Assembly (NCBI RefSeq): GCF_010500965.1
Contig: NZ_QVMI01000015.1
Span: forward strand, 137,945-201,944
Length of the DNA stretch: 64,000 nt
Source: Bacteroides sp. 51
GTDB taxonomy: Bacteria; Bacteroidota; Bacteroidia; Bacteroidales; Bacteroidaceae
Direction of reading: 5' to 3'
Below the pieces are notes generated by a model. The model saw nothing but the letters and a program-made list of their open reading frames with translations. It did no database searches and was not told the DNA's origin. The first letter of the stretch is position 1. Each line of letters begins with the position of its first letter. This document shows, in pieces, positions 26,625-35,372 of this stretch. Both the position numbers and the translations under genes were made by a program.

Positions 26625-27632
26625 TCACTTCGTTGTTCCTCGTACAACCAGATTGGTCCTTACGATTTTATTTGAACTCTTTTCCATATTGCCTTCTATC
26701 TTATCAATGAGAAGGCTGATGGCACTTTCGCCAATTTCTTCACCATGTTGTTCTACTGTTGTTAGTTTGGGGTCGGTGTTCTGTGCAATAGCCCCATCGG
26801 TGAACCCGCAAATGGAAACTTCTTCCGGTATCTTTAATTTGGCTTGTTTACATGCATATAGTATTCCTGAAGCCGTTTCGTCATTAATCGCAAAGAACCC
26901 GTCCGGTCTGTTTTCTTCTTCCAGTATATCGGGGGTAATGGCGATTGCTTGTTCGCGGGTATCGCAGAATTTTATCATGCTATCATCTACCCGCATTTTA
27001 TATTTTTTCATAGCATCAAGGTAACCATTTCTCCTATTTTTGGAGATTTCCATGTGTGGAGGGCTGCTATAAAAGTAAATCCGTTTGCATCCGGTTTGGA
27101 TCATATACTCCACTGCTGCGAATGATCCGGCATAATCGTCGACTACTACGCGTTCTGTATTGATTCCTGTACAGATGCGGTCGTAAAATACGATGGGTAT
27201 GTTGTTGTTCAGCAATTCCTGATAATGATCATATTGTACGGTGTCTTTTGCCAAAGAAGTGATTACTCCACAAACTCTGGCTGCCAGAAAGGAATGCACG
27301 ATTTTCACTTCCCGTTCATATTCTTCATTGCTTTGCGCCACCAGAATATTATATCCGGCTTTTGCTGCTGTAGCTTCAATTCCACTCAGTACACAAGAGA
27401 AGAAGTGATGTACTAATTGTGGAATAATAACCCCAATTGTGTTCGACCGGCTTGTGCGCAAGTTAAGTGCAAGGGCATTAGGCTTGTAATTATGCTCTTG
27501 CGCATATTTATGTATGGCATCCCTCGTCTCCTGGCTAATATCAGGATTATCTTTCAGGGCTCTCGACACAGTAGAGGGGGAAACACCCAATGCTTTAGCA
27601 ATGTCTTTGATCGTTATCTGCGGTTTACTCAT
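26625..27632 (-). CDS. LacI family transcriptional regulator
   Basis: A full-length 335-residue LacI/GalR protein. Residues 5-55 form the helix-turn-helix and hinge (ITIKDIAKALGVSPSTVSRALKDNPDIS, then YKPNALALNLRTSRSNTIGVIIP). The periplasmic-binding-protein-like effector domain follows, ending in LLIDKIEGNMEKSSNKIVRTNLVVRGT. It is divergent from susC across a 320-base region that contains a LacI-type palindrome. It probably senses a maltodextrin-derived sugar and controls both the MFS/GH65 side and the susCDEF side. Whether it represses or activates cannot be told from sequence. Confidence 0.93.
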   Translation of the reverse strand: MSKPQITIKDIAKALGVSPSTVSRALKDNPDISQETRDAIHKYAQEHNYKPNALALNLRTSRSNTIGVIIPQLVHHFFSCVLSGIEATAAKAGYNILVAQSNEEYEREVKIVHSFLAARVCGVITSLAKDTVQYDHYQELLNNNIPIVFYDRICTGINTERVVVDDYAGSFAAVEYMIQTGCKRIYFYSSPPHMEISKNRRNGYLDAMKKYKMRVDDSMIKFCDTREQAIAITPDILEEENRPDGFFAINDETASGILYACKQAKLKIPEEVSICGFTDGAIAQNTDPKLTTVEQHGEEIGESAISLLIDKIEGNMEKSSNKIVRTNLVVRGTTK

Positions 27633-27720
27633 GGTATGTTTTGTTTCAAGACTAAGGTAAAGTTAGGTAGAAAACAACGAATCACAAAACAAAAGGTGGC
27701 TTCTGCCGTTTTCTTTAATA

Positions 27721-27728
27721 CAAATGTA
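27721..27728 (-). promoter_or_regulatory. Candidate -7 box for lacI
   Basis: Minus strand TACATTTG fits TAnnTTTG, about 90 bases upstream of the regulator's start codon. Confidence 0.45.
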
Positions 27729-27782
27729 CTGTAATTAAATATAATTGTTCATTCGGGTGTTGAGTTTACCGCAACAATGCTT

Positions 27783-27796
27783 TGCAAACGATTGCA
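27783..27796. promoter_or_regulatory. LacI-type operator
   Basis: TGCAAACGATTGCA: half sites TGCAA and TTGCA around a central CG, the classical layout for LacI/GalR proteins. It lies between the two divergent candidate promoters, about 55 bases beyond the lacI -7 box and 56 bases before the susC -7 box, so bound regulator could act on either direction. Confidence 0.7.
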
Positions 27797-27851
27797 TAAC
27801 TGTAAATGCAGATTTGGTGGATTTGTTGTTAACTTCATTAAAGGTAAACTC

Positions 27852-27859
27852 TATTTTTG
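27852..27859 (+). promoter_or_regulatory. Candidate -7 box for the sus-like operon
   Basis: TATTTTTG fits TAnnTTTG, predicting a leader of roughly 87 bases before the susC ATG at 27953. The nearest upstream TTG triplets are spaced 23 or more bases away, longer than ideal, consistent with a regulated promoter. Confidence 0.5.
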
Positions 27860-27952
27860 TTGCATGGTTAGAAGGAACCGGACGGGCGTGTTCGTGTTTC
27901 AATTTGAGAAATATTATAAGAGACTATATTGTTAACTTTAATTTTTAGATGC

Positions 27953-30900
27953 ATGAAGCAAGTTAATCTTAGAATCTATCGAATGATTCTACCCCTACTA
28001 ATGGGGATGTTCTTGTCGTTAGGCGCATATGCCCAGCAGGTAACTGTAAAAGGGCATGTAAAGGACTCTACCGGAGAACCTGTAATTGGCGCCAATGTTT
28101 TAGTGAAAGGTACTACCATGGGTACAATTACCAATTTTGATGGTAATTTTACACTTGATGCTCCTCAAAACTCTACAATCGAGATTTCATTTATCGGTTA
28201 TAAAACAGCAGAAGTAAAAGTTGCACCAATAGTAAATGTGCTTTTGCAAGATGATTCTATTCTGCTGGATGAAGCCGTGATTATCGGTTATGGGGTGGTG
28301 AAGAAAGGCGATGCAACTGGTTCTGTTACCGCTATAAAAGCGGATGAACAGAATAAAGGGGTTGTAGTAAGTCCGCAAGATTTATTGGCGGGTAAGGTTG
28401 CAGGTGTTGCTATCACTTCTTCTGGTGGGCAACCAGGTGCCAGTGCGAATATTCGTATTCGCGGCGGTTCGTCTTTGTCTGCAAGTAATGATCCATTAAT
28501 TGTTATTGATGGAGTAACAATGGGTGGTGGAACGACCGATGGATTAAGCAATCCATTGAGTACGATTAATCCTGCGGATATCGAAACATTTACTGTACTG
28601 AAAGATGCTTCGGCTACAGCTATTTACGGTTCACGTGCTTCGAATGGTGTTATTATGATCACTACAAAAAAAGGAGCTTCCGGTAAGGTTAAGTTCAACT
28701 ATGCCGGTAATGTGTCTGTAAGTACGAAACGGAATACATTGGACGTTATGAGTGGTGATGAATATCGTGAATTTATAATTAACCATCCGCAGACTACCGA
28801 TTTGATGTTGGATGCATTGAATCTTTATCCTAATGTAAGTACAGACTGGCAAGATGAAGTTCTTCGCACAGCGGTTTCGACTGATCACAACTTGAGCGCA
28901 TACGGTTCTATCGGTGCCTTTTTGCCTTATCGTGTATCTTTGGGTTATACCAACCAAGATGGTATCCTTAAAACATCGAATTTTGAAAGATATACAGGGA
29001 GCCTTTCTTTAACTCCTTCGTTTTTTGACGATTACCTCAAAGTAAATGTGAATGCTAAAGGTGTATATATCAAAAATCAATTTGCAGATACAGGGGCTAT
29101 TGGGGGAGCGGTTTCGTTCGACCCTACAAAGCCTGTATATAATGGTAATTCAAAGTATGGTGGTTTCTTCACATGGACGGGCGATTATTCACCTGAAGGA
29201 ACAAAAGCCAGTTCTGCTGGTATAAATCCGGTGTCTCTTTTGAAAATGAGAGACGACAATTCTACTGTAAAATCGTTTGTCGGTAATGTGCAATTCGATT
29301 ATAAAGTGCATTTCTTGCCTGAGCTACGTTTGAATATGAACCTGGCATTGGATTTTACCAGAACGAATGGTCAAACATATATTGATCCGAATGCACCATC
29401 TAACTATAGTCCGGACGATAACCAAACAGGTAGTAATTACACCTATGGTGCAATCAAGAGTAATCAATTATTCGATTTCTATGCGCAGTATGCTAAAGAT
29501 TTTGGTTCATATGGGAATCTGGATGCAATGGCTGGTTATTCTTATCAAAGCTATCGTTCGAAATCTGATAATATTGGATATTATCTGTCAAGAGAAGTTG
29601 ATCGTTACGGACAGAATACAACAGTAAGCAGTGAATATAAGAAGTATGATACAGAGTATATTCTTTTATCTTTCTTCGGGCGTTTAAATTATACGTTGCA
29701 GAACAAGTATTTGTTGACTGTAACACTGCGTGATGACGCTTCTTCACGCTTCTCTAAAGATAACCGTTGGGGGCTTTTCCCATCTGTTGCTTTAGGTTGG
29801 AAGCTAAACGAAGAATCATTTATGAATGGTCTTGACTTCATGAATGAATTGAAACTGCGTTTAGGCTGGGGGGTTACCGGCCAACAAGAAATTAATCAAG
29901 GAGATTATCCTTACCTTTCTTTCTATAGAGATGGTAAAGGTGGTGCTATGTATCCATTCTACAATGCCGATGGGAGTGTTCAGTGGGTGAATGTAATCTC
30001 ACCTACAGCTGCAAACCCTGATTTGAAATGGGAAGAAACAACTACATACAACATTGGTCTTGATTATGGTTTCTTGAATAACCGTATTAATGGTGCGGTA
30101 GATTTCTATTATAGAAAAACAAAAGACCTGATTAATGCGGAGGTAAACGTACCTGCTGGTACTGACTTTGCAGAATATGTGGTGTCAAACATCGGTTCGT
30201 TGGAGAATAGAGGGGTTGAGTTTTCTATTAATGCAAAACCAATTGTTGGTAGAGACTGGAATTGGGATGTTGGTTTCAATATTGCCTATAATAAAACAAA
30301 GATTACCGAATTGACATACAATGACAATTCTGACTCACCGGGTAGACGTTTTGAATCGAGCGGTGGCGATGGTGGTATCCGTGTAAAAATTCATAGTGTA
30401 GGATATGCTCCAGGTTCATATTATGTGTATCAACAAGTGTATGATGACGCAGGCAAACCTATTGAAGGTGAATATGTCGACAGAAACGGAGACGGAGTAA
30501 TTTCTGATAAAGACTTATATCGTTACAAAAAGTCGGATGCAGATGTATTGATGGGTTTTAATTCAAAACTGTCTTATAAGAAATGGGATTTTGGATTTAA
30601 TGGACGTGTAAGCCTGGGCAATTATAACTATAATGGAACGGCAGCTAATTCGGCCCTTGCTATAAATGAGATATTTGGCAACAACGCTTTGTCTAATAAA
30701 CCACTTGCTGCCGTTAAGACCGGTTTTATGGAAAGACAGCGTCAGTCTGATTATTTTGTTCAGAATGCTTCGTTTTTGAAAATTGATAATATAACTCTTG
30801 GTTATACTTTTGATAAGTTCTTTACGACACGTTCTAACGCTCGTATTTACGCCAGTGTACAGAATCCGATCATTATTACCAATTATGACGGGCTGGATCC

Positions 30901-30979
30901 GGAAGTAGATGGCGGTATGGATAGAAATGTTTATCCACGCCCTCTGACATTCTTATTTGGTGTGAATATTAACTTCTAA
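27953..30979 (+). CDS. susC: SusC/RagA-type TonB-dependent outer-membrane transporter
   Basis: Started at ATG 27953 (1008 residues), because the in-frame TTG 24 bases upstream has no merit. The signal peptide ends near GAYA (residue 27). Residues 29-95 are the carboxypeptidase-regulatory-like beta-sandwich (VKGHVKDSTGEPVIGANVLV, TNFDGNFTLDA) that marks SusC proteins. The plug domain contains LLAGKVAGVAITSSGG, ANIRIRGGSS and ASATAIYGSRASNGVIMITTKKG, and the 22-strand barrel ends in FLFGVNINF. It pairs with SusD to import starch oligosaccharides. It is the first gene of a five-gene operon opposite a LacI regulator. The maltodextrin assignment comes from the neighbouring SusE/F, GH13 and GH65 genes. 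Confidence 0.95.
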   Translation: MKQVNLRIYRMILPLLMGMFLSLGAYAQQVTVKGHVKDSTGEPVIGANVLVKGTTMGTITNFDGNFTLDAPQNSTIEISFIGYKTAEVKVAPIVNVLLQDDSILLDEAVIIGYGVVKKGDATGSVTAIKADEQNKGVVVSPQDLLAGKVAGVAITSSGGQPGASANIRIRGGSSLSASNDPLIVIDGVTMGGGTTDGLSNPLSTINPADIETFTVLKDASATAIYGSRASNGVIMITTKKGASGKVKFNYAGNVSVSTKRNTLDVMSGDEYREFIINHPQTTDLMLDALNLYPNVSTDWQDEVLRTAVSTDHNLSAYGSIGAFLPYRVSLGYTNQDGILKTSNFERYTGSLSLTPSFFDDYLKVNVNAKGVYIKNQFADTGAIGGAVSFDPTKPVYNGNSKYGGFFTWTGDYSPEGTKASSAGINPVSLLKMRDDNSTVKSFVGNVQFDYKVHFLPELRLNMNLALDFTRTNGQTYIDPNAPSNYSPDDNQTGSNYTYGAIKSNQLFDFYAQYAKDFGSYGNLDAMAGYSYQSYRSKSDNIGYYLSREVDRYGQNTTVSSEYKKYDTEYILLSFFGRLNYTLQNKYLLTVTLRDDASSRFSKDNRWGLFPSVALGWKLNEESFMNGLDFMNELKLRLGWGVTGQQEINQGDYPYLSFYRDGKGGAMYPFYNADGSVQWVNVISPTAANPDLKWEETTTYNIGLDYGFLNNRINGAVDFYYRKTKDLINAEVNVPAGTDFAEYVVSNIGSLENRGVEFSINAKPIVGRDWNWDVGFNIAYNKTKITELTYNDNSDSPGRRFESSGGDGGIRVKIHSVGYAPGSYYVYQQVYDDAGKPIEGEYVDRNGDGVISDKDLYRYKKSDADVLMGFNSKLSYKKWDFGFNGRVSLGNYNYNGTAANSALAINEIFGNNALSNKPLAAVKTGFMERQRQSDYFVQNASFLKIDNITLGYTFDKFFTTRSNARIYASVQNPIIITNYDGLDPEVDGGMDRNVYPRPLTFLFGVNINF

Positions 30980-30993
30980 TAAACTGTGATATT

Positions 30994-32664
30994 ATGAAAC
31001 TGAATCTAAAAAAATACATATTATTAAGCCTTATAGGAGTAGGTTTAATGGTAACATCGTGTCTTGATGATTTGGATCAAGAACCCAAATTGGACAAGTC
31101 AAATCAAACGGTTATTAATGAGGACGATTGCCGCTCGTTTTTAGCGAAGATATATAGTGGCTTCGGATTATCGGGAAATCAAGGACCATCGGGCGTTGAA
31201 CCCGACTTGCAGGGTGATGACCAAGGTTCATTGGTATTCCTCCGTGGCTTGCTTTCAATGCAACTTTACCCAACCGATGAAGCTATTTGGAACTGGGCCG
31301 ATGAAGGCATTAAAGAACTTTGTGAAATAAATTGGGATTATACCCTGTTTTATTCCTATACATTCTATCAGCGTGCCATGCTGAATATACGTTATTGTAA
31401 AGAGTTTCTTGATCTTTACACTGTAGAAACAGGTATACCTGATATTGAAAAATATAGAGATGAAATCCGTGGTATTCGTGCTATGAACTACTACTATTTA
31501 ATTGATTTATATAGAAATCCGGGTGTGGTTTGGGATGATAGCCCAACGGGTGACAAGTCTTGGAAGCCTTCTCAAATAGGGGCTACTCCGCTTTTTAATA
31601 AAATAGTTGAGGAACTGCTTGATCTTTCTGAAAATGGAAATCTTGACGAAACTCCTTCGATGGCAAATTACGGGCGCATAACCAAACCGGTTATTTACAC
31701 TTTACTTTCGAAGATGTATTTAAATGCAGAAGTGTATACAGGACAAGCAATGTATGATAAAGCGGCACAATATGCAACAAAGGTTATTGGTGCTGGCTTC
31801 GGATTGGAAGATGATTATAAAAACTTGTTTTGTGGTGAAAACCATTTAACGGCAATGAAGAAGAAAGAAATCATTTACGCTATTCCATTTGATGATGTAA
31901 ATGCGAAAAGTTATGGCAGTACAATTATGGTGACCGCTGCTGCGTACGGTGGTGTATTGGACCCAACATGGTTTGGTATGACTTCTTCATGGACATGTTT
32001 GAAACCAACCCAGCAACTCGTTGCTTTGTTCAATGGTCCTGATCCAAGCAATGGGGGTAATTATGATGAGCATGGAAGTACTATCAAAAAAGACCAACGT
32101 TATCGTTTCTTTGATGTGAAGTCATATAATGAAGATGGTACAGTAAAAGATAGAAGAGATGTAAATACAAAAATGGGCGATTGGAATACAGGTTACTTGA
32201 GCTACAAATTTACTAATCTGGGATGGGATGGAGCATCGGTAACTCCGACTGCCGATCCTTATACAGACTTCCCACTATTCCGTTTGGCAGATATCTATCT
32301 GATTTATGCAGAATGTGCTGCCCGTAATGCATCGGGCACTGATTTAGCAACGGCTGTAGGTTATGTAAATGCTTTACGTGAAAGAGCTAACGGCGATGCA
32401 ACCCAAAATATTCGGGCTACTGATTTAACGCTGGATTTTATTTTGGATGAACGTGCCCGTGAATTATATTGGGAAGGTCAACGTCGTTCAGACTTGGTGC
32501 GCTTTGGGAAATTTACGAAAGATAAGGTTTGGGCATATAAAGGTGGTGTAGTAGAGGGTACGGCAAATGTTAATAGTAAGTTTAATATTTATCCGATCAG
32601 CGATAGAGACCTGACTGCAAACCCGAATCTTGTACAAAATCCTGGTTATGAATCTTTAAAATAG
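30994..32664 (+). CDS. susD: SusD/RagB-type starch-binding surface lipoprotein
   Basis: A 556-residue lipoprotein (signal ending MVTSC, Cys23), 14 bases after susC. SusD features are clear: the N-terminal LDDLDQEPKLDKSNQTVI, the TPR-like region with RGIRAMNYYYLIDLYRNPGVVWDD, LFRLADIYLIYAECAAR followed by VGYVNALRERAN, and the final FILDERARELYWEGQRRSDLVRFGKF with a closing NPNLVQNPGY. SusD caps the SusC barrel on the cell surface and binds helical maltooligosaccharide. Length is in the normal range. Confidence 0.95.
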   Translation: MKLNLKKYILLSLIGVGLMVTSCLDDLDQEPKLDKSNQTVINEDDCRSFLAKIYSGFGLSGNQGPSGVEPDLQGDDQGSLVFLRGLLSMQLYPTDEAIWNWADEGIKELCEINWDYTLFYSYTFYQRAMLNIRYCKEFLDLYTVETGIPDIEKYRDEIRGIRAMNYYYLIDLYRNPGVVWDDSPTGDKSWKPSQIGATPLFNKIVEELLDLSENGNLDETPSMANYGRITKPVIYTLLSKMYLNAEVYTGQAMYDKAAQYATKVIGAGFGLEDDYKNLFCGENHLTAMKKKEIIYAIPFDDVNAKSYGSTIMVTAAAYGGVLDPTWFGMTSSWTCLKPTQQLVALFNGPDPSNGGNYDEHGSTIKKDQRYRFFDVKSYNEDGTVKDRRDVNTKMGDWNTGYLSYKFTNLGWDGASVTPTADPYTDFPLFRLADIYLIYAECAARNASGTDLATAVGYVNALRERANGDATQNIRATDLTLDFILDERARELYWEGQRRSDLVRFGKFTKDKVWAYKGGVVEGTANVNSKFNIYPISDRDLTANPNLVQNPGYESLK

Positions 32665-32672
32665 TATCCGTT

Positions 32673-33800
32673 ATGAGAAAATTATATATAATTCCTATAC
32701 TCTTTCTGGCCCTGTTAGGGTTCACAGCTTGTGACGATGATAGAGATGAAAATCCAACATATGAAGATCCGACGACGTTTGTGCTGAATACACCGGCATA
32801 TGCTTCGACAGTCTATGATCTGAAGTACTCAACGTCATTGGAGTTAACTTGTACACAGCCCAATTATGCATATACTACAGCTGTAACATATACCGTGCAA
32901 GTATCTTTGACGAATGATTTTACTACCGAAGGAGCATATGAAACGCTTGAAACGACATATACTTCGGCTCGTATGAATGTGGATGCCGTACAATTGTCGA
33001 AAGCTATCGTAACATTATGGGAAGCTGGTTCGGAAGAAGAACTTCCTGCCGACACTCCACTTGTGGTATATGCGCGTTTAAAAGCAGCACTGACAAGTAC
33101 AGGTGCTGGGGTGATTTACTCAAATGTTATAAAACTCGATCAAGTACTGGCAAATCCGGAAGCTCCTGTAACGGTAGACAATTTGTATGTTATTGGTAGT
33201 TTCAACGGTTGGGATTGGATAAACAGCATAGCTCTGCCTCCGGTGCACAGTAATCCGGGTATGTTTTGGGGCATTATGTATTTTGATGCAGGCGATGAAT
33301 TTAAATTCAATGTAAGTGCTCTTGATGATGAAAATGTTGGCGGGTATAGTGATGCTTTATTCTCTGACGAATCTATTGCATTGGCCGATCTGTCAGATAA
33401 TGGTGGTAATATTAAAGTGGGTAAAGCCGGATGGTATTTAATTATTGTTGATGGTACACTAACCGGACGTGCAATGACTTACAATTCAGTTCGGTTCCTG
33501 GAACCTATCGTTTACCTGACAGGTGATCCTTCGGGTGGTTGGGATGCATTTGATGATGCTCGTAAGTTTACTGTACCTACAGATCGGGACGGAGAGTTTG
33601 TTTCGCCAGCATTTATAGCCGATGGTGAGTTGAGGATGTGTGTTAAGTTGGAAGATCTTGATTGGTGGAAAACAGAATTTGTTATTCTGAACGGAAAGAT
33701 TGCATATCGCGGTGCAGGAGGTGACCAGGAACGTGTAAATGTGACTATCGGTAAGAAGGCATATCTGAACTTTATGGACGGTACAGGCTCTGTAAAATAA
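32673..33800 (+). CDS. susE: SusE-like starch-binding surface lipoprotein
   Basis: A 375-residue lipoprotein (signal ending FTAC, Cys20) located directly after susD. The N-terminal third is an Ig-like SusE domain (TFVLNTPAYASTVYDL, VTYTVQVSLTNDF). It is followed by two carbohydrate-binding-module-like domains, NLYVIGSFNGWDWINS and YLTGDPSGGWDAFDD, with aromatic residues suited to starch binding. The last domain (WWKTEFVILNGKIAYRG, GGDQ) is nearly repeated in the SusF-like neighbour. It should bind maltooligosaccharides at the surface without catalysis. SusE and SusF labels rest on gene order and size. Confidence 0.87.
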   Translation: MRKLYIIPILFLALLGFTACDDDRDENPTYEDPTTFVLNTPAYASTVYDLKYSTSLELTCTQPNYAYTTAVTYTVQVSLTNDFTTEGAYETLETTYTSARMNVDAVQLSKAIVTLWEAGSEEELPADTPLVVYARLKAALTSTGAGVIYSNVIKLDQVLANPEAPVTVDNLYVIGSFNGWDWINSIALPPVHSNPGMFWGIMYFDAGDEFKFNVSALDDENVGGYSDALFSDESIALADLSDNGGNIKVGKAGWYLIIVDGTLTGRAMTYNSVRFLEPIVYLTGDPSGGWDAFDDARKFTVPTDRDGEFVSPAFIADGELRMCVKLEDLDWWKTEFVILNGKIAYRGAGGDQERVNVTIGKKAYLNFMDGTGSVK

Positions 33801-33829
33801 GGAAGTATAACTATATCAAAAGAAATAAT

Positions 33830-35281
33830 ATGAAAAAAATATCACTATACATCGCGGCTCTTCTGATTGTGGTTGCATTCACTGCTTGTGATGATAACTA
33901 TGATGATTGGGCAGCTCCGCAAACAAATGAGCAAGAGAGCGCAAAAGACATTTCTTTTCAAGCAAGTGTTGTGGCTGGCTCTATTGACCTGAACACAGTT
34001 ACTACCGATTCTATTGAAATTATAAAAATAGATAATATTACAATTGAGGAAGGTGGGACTGCACAATATGAAGTATATTTAGGTTTAGACGATGAGTTTG
34101 CAGAACAGATAGGTTTGCCTTTTGCAGAAAAGAACAACCAAATAAAGGTGAGCACAAATGATTTTGAGGATGCATTGTGGGCATTTTATGGAAAAGAAGG
34201 AAAATCTAATAGTGTTAAATTGCGCATTTATGCTATTGTGATTACTGCAAACGGGCAGGCTACAAGAGTAAAAACTGCTGATATGTCATTGGTTGCCATC
34301 ACCAAATCGCTTGTTATTGAAGAAAACTATTATATGGTTGGTACGGTAAATGATTGGAAGCAAACTGGCTTACCGCAGTTTACAAGCTTGGGAGAAGGGT
34401 TGTTTGAACTAATAATTGATTTGACGGAAGATAAAACATACTTTAAAATTATTCCCCAATCGGGTTTGGATGATTTAGATAAGTTCTGGGGGACGGCGTT
34501 GGGTTCTGCAAAGAATGATGATGATTCAAAAGCAGGTACGCTTGTATATCAAAGAGAAGGAGAGCCGGAACCAGGGGCTATGTTGATTTATGGTGCGGGT
34601 GAGATGAAAATCCAGTTGGATATGAATAATTATACATACAAAATTGGTCCTAAGTTTGAAATACCCGAAACCATGTATATCACAGGTTCTCCTTGGGGAT
34701 GGGATATCCCGGGTAGTTATGGGCTTACTCCAATGAATAGTGCAGATGGTTTCTGGAAAGTGGTGTACTTGGAAGCCGGTTCGGAAATTAAGTTCTTCCC
34801 GGAAGCAAGTTGGGATAATGGTATCGGATTCATGGAAGCAACCATTCCGGCAGAGTCTATATCATTAGCTGGATTAACCGATAATGGTGGAAACGTGAAA
34901 GTAGCTAATGCCGGGTGGTATATTGTGGCGCTTACTGTTACAGCAGATGGCGATTACACTATTCAATTTGCAGAACCACAGATTTGGTTGATAGGCAATA
35001 CCTCTAACGGAGGATGGTCTGATATCGCAACGAATCCGGCCGATATCTTTACCATACCCGCTGATGCTAGCGGCGAGTTTGTTTCGCCTGCATTCGTTGC
35101 AAGTGACGACCTGCGCATGGCTATTGCTTTACCGGGAATTGACTGGTGGAAAACGGAGTTCAATATATTTGATGGTAAGATTGAATATCGTGGAAAAGGT
35201 GGCGACCAAGCGGCTGTTCCTGTTATTGCAGGCCAAAAAGCTTACTTGAATTTCGGCAGCGATACAGGTAGAATTCAATAA
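33830..35281 (+). CDS. susF: SusF-like starch-binding surface lipoprotein
   Basis: A 483-residue lipoprotein (signal ending FTAC, Cys20). Order: an Ig-like N-terminal domain (DITIEEGGTAQYEVYLG-type sequence), then three CBM-like domains: YYMVGTVNDWKQTG, TMYITGSPWGWDIPGSYG and IWLIGNTSNGGWSDIA. The final domain WWKTEFNIFDGKIEYRG with GGDQ parallels the end of the SusE-like protein, showing recent common origin. It has one more domain than the upstream protein, as for SusF compared with SusE in Bacteroides thetaiotaomicron. It binds starch at the cell surface. A strong hairpin with a T run follows before the amylase gene. Confidence 0.87.
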   Translation: MKKISLYIAALLIVVAFTACDDNYDDWAAPQTNEQESAKDISFQASVVAGSIDLNTVTTDSIEIIKIDNITIEEGGTAQYEVYLGLDDEFAEQIGLPFAEKNNQIKVSTNDFEDALWAFYGKEGKSNSVKLRIYAIVITANGQATRVKTADMSLVAITKSLVIEENYYMVGTVNDWKQTGLPQFTSLGEGLFELIIDLTEDKTYFKIIPQSGLDDLDKFWGTALGSAKNDDDSKAGTLVYQREGEPEPGAMLIYGAGEMKIQLDMNNYTYKIGPKFEIPETMYITGSPWGWDIPGSYGLTPMNSADGFWKVVYLEAGSEIKFFPEASWDNGIGFMEATIPAESISLAGLTDNGGNVKVANAGWYIVALTVTADGDYTIQFAEPQIWLIGNTSNGGWSDIATNPADIFTIPADASGEFVSPAFVASDDLRMAIALPGIDWWKTEFNIFDGKIEYRGKGGDQAAVPVIAGQKAYLNFGSDTGRIQ

Positions 35282-35298
35282 TAAATAATGCAAAAAAG

Positions 35299-35358
35299 AG
35301 TCTGAAAGCTCCTCCTCTATGTTCTTCGAAAGAGTGAGGGGGAGCTTTTGGACTTTTT
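35299..35358 (+). terminator. Intrinsic terminator or attenuator between susF and the amylase gene
   Basis: AGTCTGAAAGCTCCTCCTC (35299-35317) pairs with GAGGGGGAGCTTTTGGACT (35336-35354) with few mismatches, followed by TTTTTC. It lies 18 bases past the susF stop and ends 15 bases before the amylase ATG at 35373, so it would lower amylase output relative to the binding proteins. Confidence 0.75.
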
Positions 35359-35372
35359 CACTCTTAATACTT

